Of a DNA stretch of 64,000 bases, positions 35,821 through 48,300 are shown one piece after another. Positions within the stretch are counted from its first letter, which is position 1. Each line of letters opens with the position of its first letter. This stretch comes from Hesseltinella vesiculosa (lineage: Eukaryota; Mucoromycota; Mucoromycetes; Mucorales; Cunninghamellaceae), in the NCBI GenBank assembly GCA_002104935.1, contig MCGT01000003.1:992001-1056000 (forward strand), given 5' to 3'. The notes beneath the pieces are model-generated. The model saw nothing but the letters and a program-made list of their open reading frames with translations, did not search any database and was not told the DNA's origin. Made by a program: the position numbers and the translations under genes.

Positions 35821-36430
35821 ATCTCTGTTTAATGGTGTTTCCTCTCCTCCTCTTCCTCGTCATTCCCTTCCTTTCTCTTGATTCGTTCCCGTTCTTCCCG
35901 TTGGATGTCCATGGTTTACATTTAACATAAAATTTAATCCTCATCTCTTTTGAAAAAATGGCATGATAAACGGCCACGGGGCATGGTTTAACCGTGGCCC
36001 CGCCTCTTTCCAAGTGATTTGACGTGTATGTTGAACGCGAGTTAAACTTGAGTCGTGTCATTCCATTCATAACAGAGGAACGCCAGGAGGAACAAGAAGA
36101 TCCAGGCACACATCTCCATGAACGACGCCCCGTCGTCGCTTTGGTCGTTGGTGGAAACCGAGAGATTCAAACGCCGATTTTTTTTTTTTTTTTTTTTTGC
36201 TCTTTAAATTTTTTGACCCGCTTTTTTTTTTTTTTTGTTCCTTCTCTTCCCTTGTGGTTATTGACGTACGTATAAACTTTCAGCACCATCCATAAAAAAA
36301 AAAAAAAAAGGAGAGCATGATAGACTACTTTAGCAACAGATCAACATAACGGCACATCAAGAGATGGATGATCAGGAAATGGATGGATGGATGAAGGACT
36401 GACGGTTTTCTTCCAATGTAGTAAACGACA
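35821..36430. other. Region between eIF4E and eS7
   Basis: 610 bases with the eIF4E 3' end and the eS7 promoter. It holds an 8-bp-arm inverted repeat (35972-35999), two poly-T tracts (36180-36235), a poly-A tract near 36295-36310 and TGGATG repeats near 36375-36395. No ORF of interest. Confidence 0.45.
35972..35999. repeat. Inverted repeat GGCCACGG...CCGTGGCC
   Basis: GGCCACGG at 35972-35979 is exactly inverted at 35992-35999 with a 12-base spacer. It could form a hairpin or be a dyad for a dimeric DNA-binding protein. Confidence 0.6.
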
Positions 36431-37160
36431 ATGTCCTCAAAGATCTCCAAGATGGCTGGCGCTAAGCCCGTTGATGCCTTTGAAATCACCATTGGTCAAG
36501 CTATTCTTGATCTCGAAAACGCCGTTCCCGAATTGAAGAAGGACTTGGCTCCTCTCAAGATCACCGGTGCCAAGGAAGTAGGTGTTGAACGAAAAGAAAC
36601 GAAAGCAGCCTCACCCACCCATCTTTTTAGATTGAACTCGGTGCCGGTAAGAAGGCTATTGCCATCTTCGTGCCTGTTCCCCAACAAAAGGCCTTCCACA
36701 AGATCCAACAACGGTAAGTTCTGACCTATGCTCATCACCGACTCACCCATCCTCTTTAGCTTGACCCGTGAATTGGAAAAGAAGTTCTCTGACCGTCACG
36801 TTGTGTTCGTTTCTCAACGCCGTATTCTCAAGAAGCCCAGCCGTCGTGAAAACCCCAAGCAACCCCGTCCTCGCACCCGCACCTTGACTGCTGTCCACGA
36901 CGCTATCTTGGAAGACCTTGTGTTCCCCACCGAAATCGTTGGCAAGCGCACTCGCGTCAAGGTCGACGGCTCCAAGACCATCAAGTGCTACTTGGACACC
37001 AAGGACCAAACCTCTTTGGAATACAAGCTTGGTAAGTGTCAGCATCCTTTGAGGGACGACGTCTCACTTCTTTTTTATAGACACCTTCTCTTCCGTCTAC
37101 CGCAAGTTGACTGGCAAGGATGTCGTCTTTGAATTCCCTGCCAACGCTGAATTGTTCTAA
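36431..37160 (+). CDS. RPS7: 40S ribosomal protein eS7
   Basis: Exons 36431-36577, 36631-36713, 36760-37031 and 37081-37160 encode 193 residues, the usual size. Motifs: [79 protein letters not shown] and the end [20 protein letters not shown]. eS7 is a core small-subunit protein needed for 18S rRNA maturation. A second Met occurs at residue 8 (KMAGAKP), so the true start could be 36452. With eS6 and eIF4E it makes a 3.3-kb translation cluster. Confidence 0.96.
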
Positions 37161-37412
37161 AAAGTTTATTAAAGAAAAATCCAGAGGGATGCTTTTTTTT
37201 CTCGTTTAACATCTGAGGGCTTGAGTCATTGGGGGGTTCCTCCACTTTTGAATGGATCGCACAGGTGTAACAGTGTCCTTTTGGTCTGGTAAAAGAGTGG
37301 TGAGTTTCACAACTTTTTCTTTTTCTTCTCTCGCCCTTTTTTTTTTTTTTTTTCTTGTCCTGCTGGTTCACTCTTTCTTTCCCCACAGTGCATCTCTTTC
37401 TTATTCACAGCC

Positions 37413-40334
37413 ATGCACAGGGGAAACACGCTACAGCTTGTCCCTCCCCCTCCGCTGGGGTACCCGTCGCTCCCCCTGCTCCAGACTTTGGCAAAAACCA
37501 TTCAAGACAAACTCAATAAAATCGAAACGCATCTACGTCAGACCAACAAGGTCGTCTTCAAACAAGTCTACCCTTCCCAATCTGGCGACCGGCTTCCCAC
37601 CGCCTGCTCCCATTGCAAGCAGCGCAAACACAAATGCAACGGATCCTCTCCCCGTTGTTTACGTGACTCGGACGAAGCCCATCTGACCTCCTCATCCTCC
37701 GTCTCGTCCGATGGCATGGACGCTTCGCTCAAATCAGCCGACACCCGCGCTGTGACTCTCCATTCCCGTCATGGATTCCTTGGCGAATCCGCCGTGTACG
37801 AACACTGTCCGCCCGCCAGCTTTTATCCCGACAAAATCCCCTTTCCCCAACTCCTCCAGGCCGCCTCCCCCTCGCCTTCGTCCTGCCTGCCCAGTCAGCT
37901 TGCCCTTCGTGATCGCCAACACCTGATCGACGTCTTTTATCAGCACGTACATCCCCGTTGGCCGTTGTTGAACAAACAGGACATGTTGCTCGACATGGAT
38001 CTCTGCTTCTCCGCCCAGCCTTCTTTCCTCTCTCCCCTTTTTTTCGATACCTTGTTTGCCTTGGCGCTCCCTTTTACCTCGGAACCCCACCGATTTATTT
38101 CCCCGTCCGACGCTTCTTTGTACCCACTCTTACATCATTGGATTGCCCACGCTCTCCGCCGTCGTGATGACTACCTCGGCATGCCCTGTGTCAGCACCGT
38201 CATGGCCCTCCTGTTCCTCGCCTTGGCCATGCAACAGCTCCACCACCCTCCTTACCAATCTCGCATCTGGATCGTTGCTGGCGAAGCCTTCCGAATGACC
38301 ATCGACCTTGGTTTGCACCGCTACCGCTCCCTCTTCAACGCCTCCTCCATCCTCAGCTCCTCCGTCCTCACCATGGAGCCTTCGCCCACCGAAGACAATG
38401 AAAACGACACGGTCTACAAACAATTTGCCATCCGCGTCTTTTGGTCTGCCTTTATTCTCGATCGTACCATGAGCCTCACCCGCGGCCGTCCTTTTACTCT
38501 CGAAGAACGTGACATGTAAGTTTTTGTGTGTGTGTGTGTGTGTGTGGGACTGGAAGTCAGGGTGCAAACCTTAACTATCGCCCGAGGCCAAATGTGGCAC
38601 AAAAAAAGGGTGAACCACACAACGAAACTGACCCTTTTTTCCAATGTTTCTTTTTCATCCAGTGATGTCCCTTATCCAAAACACTTGAAAGATCATGACG
38701 ATGACACCACAAGCATTTGGTTGTCCCTCTTCTCTGCTTCCATCGACATTGGTAAATGGTCCGGCCGCATTGCCGCTTTTAATTACACGCCTCGTCCCAT
38801 GTGGCAAGCTGGCCCAGTAAGTGTCTTAAAAATAAACGGGCTTCCTTAACCTGTCTGCTCTTTCTACCCTGTCCATTAGCATCAAGACGCCCGAATCTCC
38901 ACCTTGGACTCCTCCATCTCCTCCTTGCTACAAGAACACCCTTCCCCTCTGCCAGTGATGAGCACACAAGAAGCCATCCTCTATCGCCACCAATGCATTG
39001 TCAACACCATCGAACTCCACGCGCTACTGATCTTGCTACATCGGCCCTATATTCTTGACCGCCTTCAGCCCAAGGTCTTCCCACCCTCGCTACCCAACCC
39101 CTCCCCCATGAGCGCCAGCAACCCCAGCAACCTGTCACGCCTCTCAGTCGAGGTCTGTGCCAATGCTGCCATGGTCATCACCTTTGTTCTCGCTCGCCTT
39201 GCCCCTGCCGACTTTGAATACCTGGGGCGCATCTCCGAGGTCGTACCCTACGGCTTAATGCTTGCCCTGCATAACCACTTTGTCATGGCCACCAACGATA
39301 TCGACCCCAAATTAGCTCCTACCTGTCACATCAGCTTCGTCCGCGCCCTAGCCCTCATGCAACATTTACTGGCCACCTTCGACAACACCAGCCTAAAAGA
39401 CAATGCCTGTGCACTCGAAGCCGAATACAAATCACATCCAGCAGCCTTGAACAACACGCCCCAAGTGCTCGAGCTCTACGACTCCCTCTGCATCGCCAGC
39501 ATCACCAACGTCAACGATGTGCATCTGTACCAGGCCGACGCACCCCCTTGCCCCCACTTGGGCGGCACCCCCCTTGTCCCTCGTTCCTTGTCCTTCCATC
39601 CCGGCCCGACCTGGCCACTCCAGCCTACCAGCCTCGACCCTTCGGCCCGCGCCGACAAGCACCCCAGCCTCTCGCCCCCACCGCCCACATCGTCTGTCTC
39701 ATCTGTGCTTCCTCGGTCCTCCACTGCCAGCGTGGCGCCTGTGCCCTCCACCTCCTCTGGCTCTGACTTCGTCTTTGTCAATGTCAACCCTAGTCAGCCA
39801 CGACCAAAACGCCATCGGCCTCAGCACTTATCCATCAACACCACCGACAGGTCACCTACCACTCTGCCCAGCCAAGCCTCTACTTCCAGGCTTTCCAACC
39901 TTGCCCTCCATTATCAGCCTCCACCTCCTTGTTCTCTTCCGCCCAATGCATCGACATCCACCGTGCCATCCGTCGCTGCGTCGGCCTCTGCCACAGCCGT
40001 GCCCCAGCCCACTAGCCTCCTGCCTCATGCACCAATCCGCCCGCCGCCTATGCTCTACGCACCCTATGTCGTTCCCAGTGCGCGACCCGCCCTGCCTACG
40101 CCTGCTGTCTATGCTCCACCGGAAGCCGTCCCACCCATGTACATGGACGAAGCATTTGATGCCCTCTTTTACTCGGAGCATATGCTTTGGGCCGAGCCGC
40201 CCGGCCCTCTCTTCACCGCTGGCGATGGCCTCGCCCCTTCACCTCCCACCATGCCCACCACTTCGCATCCTCTCACCACATCGATACCCCCTCCTTCCTC
40301 GGATCCTTTTCATCCAAATCATTATTTATCGTAG
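37413..40334 (+). CDS. Zinc-cluster-like fungal transcription factor
   Basis: Exons 37413-38515, 38663-38816 and 38880-40334 give 903 residues. C65, C68, C75 and C82 (ACSHCKQRKHKC, SSPRC) are the first four cysteines of a Zn2Cys6 cluster, but the last two are absent: LRDSDEAH and Ser-rich sequence follow. A predicted helix (LPLLQTLAKTIQDKLNKIE) precedes the cluster instead of following it. Residues about 165-560 form the fungal-specific transcription-factor domain (HLIDVFYQHVHPRWPLLNK, AGEAFRMTIDLGLHRYRSLF, RVFWSAFILDRTMSLTRGRP). The C-terminal third is Pro/Ser-rich, possibly activating. Target genes cannot be told. A GT repeat sits in the first intron. Confidence 0.85.
38526..38546 (+). repeat. 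GT dinucleotide microsatellite in an intron
   Basis: About ten GT units lie right after the donor of the first intron in the transcription-factor gene. Tracts of this kind vary in length between strains. Confidence 0.8.
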
Positions 40335-40522
40335 CTCTTTTTTATATAACACCCTATCCGCCTGCACTGCACTGTATTTAGAAATATAAAATAGCAACAT
40401 CTTCCACCCTCTCTCCTCTCTCTTTTTTTTTCTTTGCATTCTGGAACGTTGCCATGATTTATTGATTTGCTGATGCTAGAAGCATCGGATAAAGGGATGA
40501 TACAGTGTACATTTAAGAAAAT

Positions 40523-42305
40523 TCACGCTCGCTCTTGCTTGACGGTCTCCAATTTTTCGTGTACTGATGCTGGAGATGTCTTCATGGCCAGGTCCTCCTC
40601 CTCGTACCTTTTAAGCAAAGATGTCGTGTTGAGTAAAGCAGGCAAGGGGGCGCTTGGGTATCCTTACCGGATGATACGGTGGCCTATGGTGGCGTAGAAA
40701 AAGACATACACAAAGCAAAACAAGCTCACAATAAAAGCGTAATTGACCAAGGTATGATCAATGATGATCCCTTGGATAGGAGGAATCAGCATCCCACCAC
40801 CGACACCCATAATCACTAAGAGAGGGTCAATCAGAGAATGGCGGCGAAGGACTCTTTTCCCTACCTAGGGCCGAGCCGCGCTTATGGTGATGACCCAAGT
40901 GCTTTGTTGCCAAGGAGAAGATGGTAGGGAACATGATACTTTCAAAAAAGAGGACAACCAGCAGGCAGTACGTGGCATTGGGCGTTCGCAGTGCAATCAC
41001 AAAAATGGTGGCAAGGATGGCACAAGCAGCATTGAATGCCAGCAGATGCTCCCCCTTGACATAGCGAAGCGTGAATGCACCAATGAAACGGCCTACTGTG
41101 AAAAGCGCTTGTGCAATGGACAGCAAGATCGAGCCCCAACTATCCGGCATGTCACCCACCCGGCTGGAATAATACAAAAACATCGAGGCCACACCCACCT
41201 GGCAACCTGTATAAAGAAATTGGCACACTTGCAAAAAAAAAAAAAAAAAAGTCAGGATGGCGTCCTAGCTTTGCCTTTTCCTTACAAAATCCTAGCCATA
41301 AATGCGGTGACCAGAAGGATGCACGACGAGCCACAGTGCCCTGTTCTTCCGCTTCGGCCGCCATGATGGCCTCCTCATCGACTTCTGGGATTCTCGCAAA
41401 ACAGAACAAAATGGCAATCACAAACACACCTTGAGAAACAAAAAAGAATCAGTCGAGCTGACCCAAAAGAAGTGAGAGCAAAATATTACAGCAGCCCACG
41501 CCGACATAGGTCCATTTCACCGAATTCAGGTTATTGGTCTCACTGCTGTTGCCACCAAAAAAAGCATAGGAAGCGACAACAGGCGCAATTGCCGAAGCCA
41601 ATCCGTTGAACGATTGCGCCAAATTGATCCGGAACGACCGTTGGCTCGTCGGCCCATTGATAGTCAGATAGGTATTGGCACCTTTTTTTTTTTTTTTTTT
41701 TTTTGCATAAAAAAAAAGTCAGCAGATGAACAACCGCGCCAAACCTGCAACTGCAGCCTTCCCACGTTTGGCAATCTACGTCTTCTTGTTCTTACAAGTT
41801 TCAAGCGTGGCTAGGCCACAGGCAATCACAAAAAGGCAGCCAACAAAAGACCCATATTTGTAGCTCATGGCTGCTGGGTAAAAGCAAATGGCCCCAATCA
41901 CGTAGAGCATCAAGCCAAAGATGATGGTTTTTTTATAGCCAATTCTTCTGATGATCATCCCAGCCCTAACGTGACGCATAAATTTGGGTAAATAAATAAA
42001 ATAAAAAAGGAGCGTTTGATTTGGTTCCTTACGGGGTGCTCCATATGAAGTAGGCACCAAAATATGCAACCTGCATGAGCGTCGTCTGCGTTGTACCTAG
42101 CAAAAAAAAAAAATAATAATAATAAAGCGTCATTTCACGGCCAAGTCCCTAGCTATTTCTCATCTTTACTCAAGTTCAGCACAGACTGAAAATGCTTGTT
42201 CAGAGTGTCGAGTAGACCATAGCTAAATCCCCATAAGAAAAACAGTGTCGTCACCAGAGCATTGGGCACAAAGTAATCCGGTATTCCATTTTCCCACATT
42301 TTCAT
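40523..42305 (-). CDS. FucP-type sugar:proton symporter (MFS, FHS family)
   Basis: Eight exons (42170-42305, 42033-42096, 41796-41965, 41490-41681, 41286-41429, 40865-41227, 40668-40815, 40523-40607) join to 433 residues. Helices are visible throughout: NALVTTLFFLWGFSYGLLDT, TTLMQVAYFGAYFIWS, RRIGYKKTIIFGLMLYVIG, LATLETCANTYLTINGP, then RINLAQSFNGLASAIAP. The LETCAN.Y and NLAQ.FNG motifs are typical of the fucose/glucose/galactose permease (FHS) branch of the major facilitator superfamily, with 12 segments expected. It would import a hexose or deoxyhexose together with protons across the plasma membrane. The tail RYEEEDLAMKTSPASVHEKL is cytosolic. Substrate is not predictable by eye. Confidence 0.88.
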
Positions 42306-43549
42306 TTCAGCACGTCGATGAGAAAAAAATAAAGGAGAAGAAAGAGAGAAAAAGGGGTCGAGCAAACCGAGATCAGCAAAGAAAAATTGAAAATGGCTCT
42401 GAAAGATGTCACCAAACCTTTATTCTTCCCCACAAAGTTAGAAACGAACCCTAAGCGTCTTCTCGGAGAAAATCCCTTTGCTTTTTCTTCCCACACCTTT
42501 TTATTCAACAGACTGGACACCATCAGATGACTATCCATAGGCTCAAAATGCCCTGCCTACCCTTTCTAAATTTCCAACCCAACCCTTGCGCTCGTTAAAA
42601 AAAAAACCAGCATAATAAGCAAGTATATCAGAAACCTACGCTGCCTGGTAGTTTCTGTATGTCGATTTCTCTATGTTTTCCGTGTTGTCCCATTGTGCAA
42701 CATCACTCAAAACGGTGCGACCATCGACAGACTTGAAGTATGGCTGTAGGAACCCTGTTCATTTTTTTTCCGCAGCAAAACTACCTCGCTGGCACGTAGG
42801 GCATTTCTATACCACTGCACCATTGTTTTCAAAAGTTGTGTGTTTTCTATCCATCTTACATATGCATCAGTATTCGAGAAGATAAAGAAAGGGAGGTTGG
42901 CCCTGGTGGTGAGCAAGCTCGGTGTTTGAATTCATTGGTCGAGGCCATATCGAATGGCTTTGGGGTCATTGCATCGACTTGGGCTCTCATGAAAGACGTT
43001 TATGCAGCACCAGTCGATCGGTGGAGGTCACCTGCCAACGTCTGCATCGTCGTTTTTGGGTCAAGAAACGGCGAAAAAATGGAAAAGCAAGCAACAGATT
43101 AGTAATAGTGCGGACCAGACAATCTGAAGCTCAGACAGCAAGCAACTCCTTTTTTTTTCGACGAGTTTTGACGATTGAAGAAAAAAAAAAGAACATCCAT
43201 AATTTTGCACACGGTCGTACACACCATGATACAGTACGACGCCAGATTGGCTCAGGACTCCAAGACAGTGTCGAGCAGAGCTGACATCGCATTTACAGAA
43301 CAGCACTGGCAAAAAAAAAAAAAAACGACCCTCCCAGTCACAATGACTGCACCTGGCACACCCACCTATCCAGTTTTTAAATCAAACTACCGTATAAATA
43401 AACAGCTACCATCTTCACGGGTATCAAAACATGAAAAAAGAAAATGGCATGGTGTCGCAGTTTGAGGGATTTGTATGGCTGGTGTGCGATCATGGGTTCA
43501 CAAAAAAGGCAAGTGGCCAATTCAGTTGATTTTCGTTCTTTCTTTTCCA
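42306..43549. other. Divergent intergenic region of 1.2 kb
   Basis: It lies between the start codons of the sugar transporter (-) and the RhoGAP (+). No gene is supported. An ORF beginning near 43342 (MTAPGTPTYPVFK) could be an unlinked 5' exon or leader; I could not splice it in phase to the RhoGAP. Confidence 0.4.
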
Positions 43550-45169
43550 ATGCTTCGGTCCATCACTCCACTGCCAACAAATAGCCCTGAATACAAAGGC
43601 ATAGCTGAATTGAATCTCATTTATGAAGCAGGTAATAAGCATGCTCCGCCCATTCCGCGTTGGCCTCTCATAACCCTTTTTTCTTGCTCAGGCCTTGACA
43701 GAGATAGCAGACCCATCTTGATCCTCAGCGCTCATCGACTGCCAGATCCTTCTGTTATCAACTATGATTTGATTCTTGCGTACGCTTAGAAAAGCTAATG
43801 GCATTCTCTTGAAGAAAAGAATCCACTTCAACTCATCCTTTTTTTTTTTATCTGTCGGCAGGTATATTCTGGCGCGCCTGTAAGTCCCATGTTTTTTTGT
43901 AAACACGAAAACGACATAGCTGGCGCTTATCATCCATGCCTTTTTTCAATGTTGCATAGGAATGAATTTGTTGAAAGCGATTATACGCTTGTTTTTTTCT
44001 CGGCGCCAGCAAATTATCGACCTTCCTGGTGGTGGCTACTGAAGGCTTACCGAGCTTTGGACCGACGATACAAAAAGAATCTCAAGGCGCTCTATGTTTT
44101 GCACCTTACCCGCAGCTATCGCATCATCTTTGACCTGGCCAACAGGGTCACAAGGTAAACTTCCGTCACGTAGGACGTAGCCAGAGACGATGATACAACA
44201 TAAGTGATTTACTGACCTCGACTTTCACAACCAGCCCAAAGTTTGCCAAGAAGCTGCATTACATATCTCGATTGGAAGATCTGAAGCAATTGGTCAGCCT
44301 CCCGGCCACCCTGATCCCTGATGCAGTCTCAACCTACGACAAGTCGATTCCCGGCGCTCGGCTGGTCGCTGGGCTGGAGACCATGGTGGTGGATACTTCG
44401 TCGCATGCGTTTGGCCGCACTCTGTCTGACCTTGCAGGCATGGAAGGATGGGATCTGGCGACCGAACCGGCTGTGCCCAGTGTGGTACGTCAATTGGTGG
44501 AACACTTGGTTGCCCACGGTAAGAAGAGCAAAAGAGACACCAACATCGCTCATTTGTTTCCATTTTTACCTGCAGGTCTGGACAAGGAAGGTCTTTTCCG
44601 GAAATCCCCCTCAAGTGAAGAGCTAAATGAAGTCAAGGCACAGCTCAACCATGGTCAGCCTGTGGATTTTAACCTGCATGACGTGGATGTGGCAGCTGCG
44701 CTTCTCAAGGTCTTCTGTCGGGACTTGCCCACACCTGTTTTTTCTGTCGATCAATCCTTGACCCTATGCAGTCTCGTGCAAGGTAAATACACTGAAAAAA
44801 AAAATTGGAAAACATGCCTTTAGCCCACTGCTTATTTTTTTCTACCGGGGAACAGTTAAAGAACAGCTTGGTCAACAGCTGGCGGCGTCCTTTGAAGAGA
44901 AGCCGTTTGAATGGCGCCTGCTTTGCTATCTACTGAAGTTTCTTCATCAAGTGACCGACCATGCGGAAACGAATAGGATGACGGCTCACAATCTCGCTGT
45001 TGTCTTTGCCCCCAATTTGATCCGAGCCGAGCAAAATACCATCAACCTCGATACCGCCATGGCCAGTCAAGAAGTCGCCATGGCCAGTGCGACTCTCTAT
45101 TTAAAGCAAATGAACCAGGGTATCTCACTATTGCAGGTGCTCATCACCGACTGTCATGATTTGACGTAA
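43550..45169 (+). CDS. ARHGAP1: CRAL-TRIO (Sec14-like) RhoGAP, ARHGAP1 type
   Basis: Seven exons (43550-43631, 43692-43779, 43862-43879, 43960-44154, 44235-44518, 44576-44782, 44856-45169) give 395 residues. Residues about 20-165 are the lipid-binding CRAL-TRIO part: DRDSRPILILSAHRLPDPS, VESDYTLVFFSAPANYRPSW, YRALDRRYKKNLKALYVLH. Residues 205-380 are a RhoGAP domain with the arginine finger R231 in GLFRKSP and TAHNLAVVFAPNLIRAE. This is the order of human p50RhoGAP/ARHGAP1, which stimulates GTP hydrolysis by Cdc42/Rho and acts on endosomes and at polarised membranes. The third exon is 18 nt. All phases agree. Confidence 0.93.
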
Positions 45170-45351
45170 TAAAATGTCTCAGTTGTGCTTTAAAATAAGA
45201 TGCATCAAGGTTTCAGTCATTGCCGCGTTGAAGCAGGAAAAAAACAATGGTGAGGCAGGAAAAAAAAAAAAAAAAAAAAAAAAAACTAAAACGGTCGCCG
45301 CTTTGCTTCTCTTTTTTCTACCTTTTCCTTTATTCTATCGTCCTAAACGAG

Positions 45352-48300
45352 ATGAGCAACGTCAGCGCGCGAACACCTTCTCCTCCAAAGACGCCATCCA
45401 AAAGCCAGTTCTCCACAGGCAAACGAGCCCCTCTGCCTCCTCAGATTCAAACGAATTTCAGCAAAAACAACCCAGTACCCCAAGCCGCTGGCGAGTCAAC
45501 TGACCAGTTTGTCGATGCTCCGGAGCCCAAAATTAATACCGCTGTACAAGATCCCCTAACAAGCTGCCCGGCAACGACCAAGTCCCTCCCTTCACCTCCT
45601 ACCATCACAACCACATCCACCCAGCCCCAGCCGTCCCCGTCCCTTACACCCGGCGCCTTACAAGTCCCCGCCGATGCCAAGGCAGGATGGACTGCCTTTT
45701 CCAACCTACCCAATCCCGGTCAAGACATGTTGATCGAAGCCTTGAAAAGAGCATCTCTGACAGAAGAACAGATCGCCAAAATCTACAGCGGCACTCGGCG
45801 AGACAGTTTTACTAAAGACAATAGCATTCTCGCCGCCAAACTCGACTCTATCTATTATGGAAAATGGTTCCATAATGGTGCAGCTCTGCTACTTGCTGTT
45901 GTTGTTACGTATATATTCACAAAGATGGGTGCTGGCATCCTTGGATGCCTTGTCATTGGCGCCTTTTTAGGTAACACGCATAAAAAAAATTGTTGCAGCG
46001 ATTTCTTATTTTTTTTTTTTTTTTGGCCAGTTACCTATTATCGAACTTCAACAAGACGATTACGACAATGTGTGCGTGATGATATGCAACGTGAGCTGAC
46101 ATTACGTCAGCTTGAAACCGACAATGAATCTGTCAACTGGATGAACTATTTCCTCTCTCGCTTTTGGTTAATCATCGAGCCTTACATCTCCGGCCAAGTC
46201 ATTGGTGTCGCCGACATGACCCTGAGTGAAAACTGTCCTTCCTTCTTGGACTCCATTCGCCTGACCACCTTTACACTCGGCACCAAAGCTCCCCGTTTGG
46301 AATTTGTAAAATCCTATCCCAACACGGATCCTAATGTTGTGGTAAGCTAGCCATCAAAATGACTTTTTTTAAAATGACATGCTTTTTTCGTTCCACTCAC
46401 CTTTTTTCTTACTCATGATCCAGTGCATGGACTGGAAGGTGTCTTTTACACCAAGCGATTTGGAAGACATGACCCTGCGCGATAAACAATCTCACGTGGA
46501 CCCCAAGATTGTGCTGACGATTCGCGTTGGCAAGGGTATGATCGGCACGGGCATGCCCATCTTATTGGAAAAGCTAGCCTTTGTTGGCCATATGCGCTTC
46601 CGGGTCAAACTCTTCAATGAATATCCGTTTGTCAAAACCGTCGACATGTCCTTTTTGGAAGAACCTTACTTTGACTACGTCTTGAAGCCCGTGGGTGGTG
46701 AGAAATTTGGTTTTGATATCAACAATGTATGATTCCCCCCCCCCTTCGTTGGATGTTCTCCTGGACTCACCTTCCTTTTTTAGATCCCGGGCTTGCAGTC
46801 CTTTGTTCGTGATCAAGTCCATTCCAATCTTGGCCCTATGATGTACGCTCCCAATGTCTTTACAATCGATGTAGCCACAATGATGACAGGTGCCGATTTG
46901 AGTAAGATCCTTTTCAATGAAATAGCCAGAAAAATCCACCCAGACTGACACTCTCCCCCCTTTTTTTTTCATTCGTATCATGATAGCCACTGCCAATGGT
47001 ATCCTTGCCTTGACCATTCATTCGGCTCAAGGACTTAAAACGTCAGATTTGCTTGGCTCGCTCGACCCTTATATCACAGCCCACCTTGGCAATGAAAATA
47101 ACACGGTCCTCGGCCAGACAAAGTGCCTGGAAAACAACAACAATCCTGTATTTAGCGAAACTTTGCTTGTGCTTGTCAACAGCACCACTGAGACCTTGTT
47201 CTTGAACGTCCGAGACCGCAACACTGGGCGCAAGGATGGCGACGTTGGCGTGGCCAAATTTGATCTCAACGAATTAGTCGACAATGAAAATATCATCGAT
47301 GGCATGTAAGTACTTACTCCTTCATCTGTGAAAAAAAAGGTCCGTGCTGAATTTTTTTTTTTGGTTTGTTTGCTTTTTATCTTGTTCTGCAGTGGCCTTG
47401 CGGTACTTCACGGTGGTAAAAATGCCGGTGAAATCAAATGTGACATGCGCTATTTCCCAGTGTCGGTGCCAGAAGAAAAGGATGGCCAAATTATTCCTGC
47501 TGCTGAATCAGGTAGGCGTCGTTGGTCCGCTGAGAAATGAAGCTGATCCCCTTTTTTCCCCATTCCTAGACACAGGTATTCTTCAGTTTATTTTGTACGA
47601 ATGTAAAGAAATTTGTGGTGGTCGCAAGACGGATGCATTTGCTGAAATCGAGGTGACAGGCGAGCCGATGATCACCACCACCACTTTCAAGCGCAGCACC
47701 AACCCTCGCTGGGACAAAATGACGGAGGTGTTTGTCCAGGACAAGCAGAAGATCAGCGTCAATGTTGCCATCAAGGACACCCAACTCACCGGCTCCTCCG
47801 TGATCGGCACCTGGCACTCCACCGTAAACGATCTTGAAAAGGCCCTGGCAGATCAAAAAGAATGGTTTGATCTGGATGGCCAAGGCGGCAAAATCCACGT
47901 TGCTATGAAATGGAAACCGGTGGTGATGACTGGCTTTGCCGGCGGTTTGGGTCGAGGCGAATACGTCAAGCCGTTTGGTGTGGTGCGCGTGCACATGATC
48001 GAAGCCAAAGACCTCCGCAACGTAGAGCTCCTTACCGGCGGCAAGTCTGACCCCTATGTGCGGATCATCAGTGGCGTGCAATCGCGCGCCCAGACAGATT
48101 ACGAACTGGACAACCTGGACCCAGCCTGGGACACTGTGCTTTATGTGCCTGTGCACTCGATGCGTGAAGATCTGGTGTTTGAAGTCATGGATTACAACGA
48201 CCCCGGCAACGACAAGTCGCTCGGCCTGACCGACTTCCGACTCAAGGACATCGTCAAGGAAACCGTGACCGAGTCCAAGCAAAAGATTTATGATGCCTTG

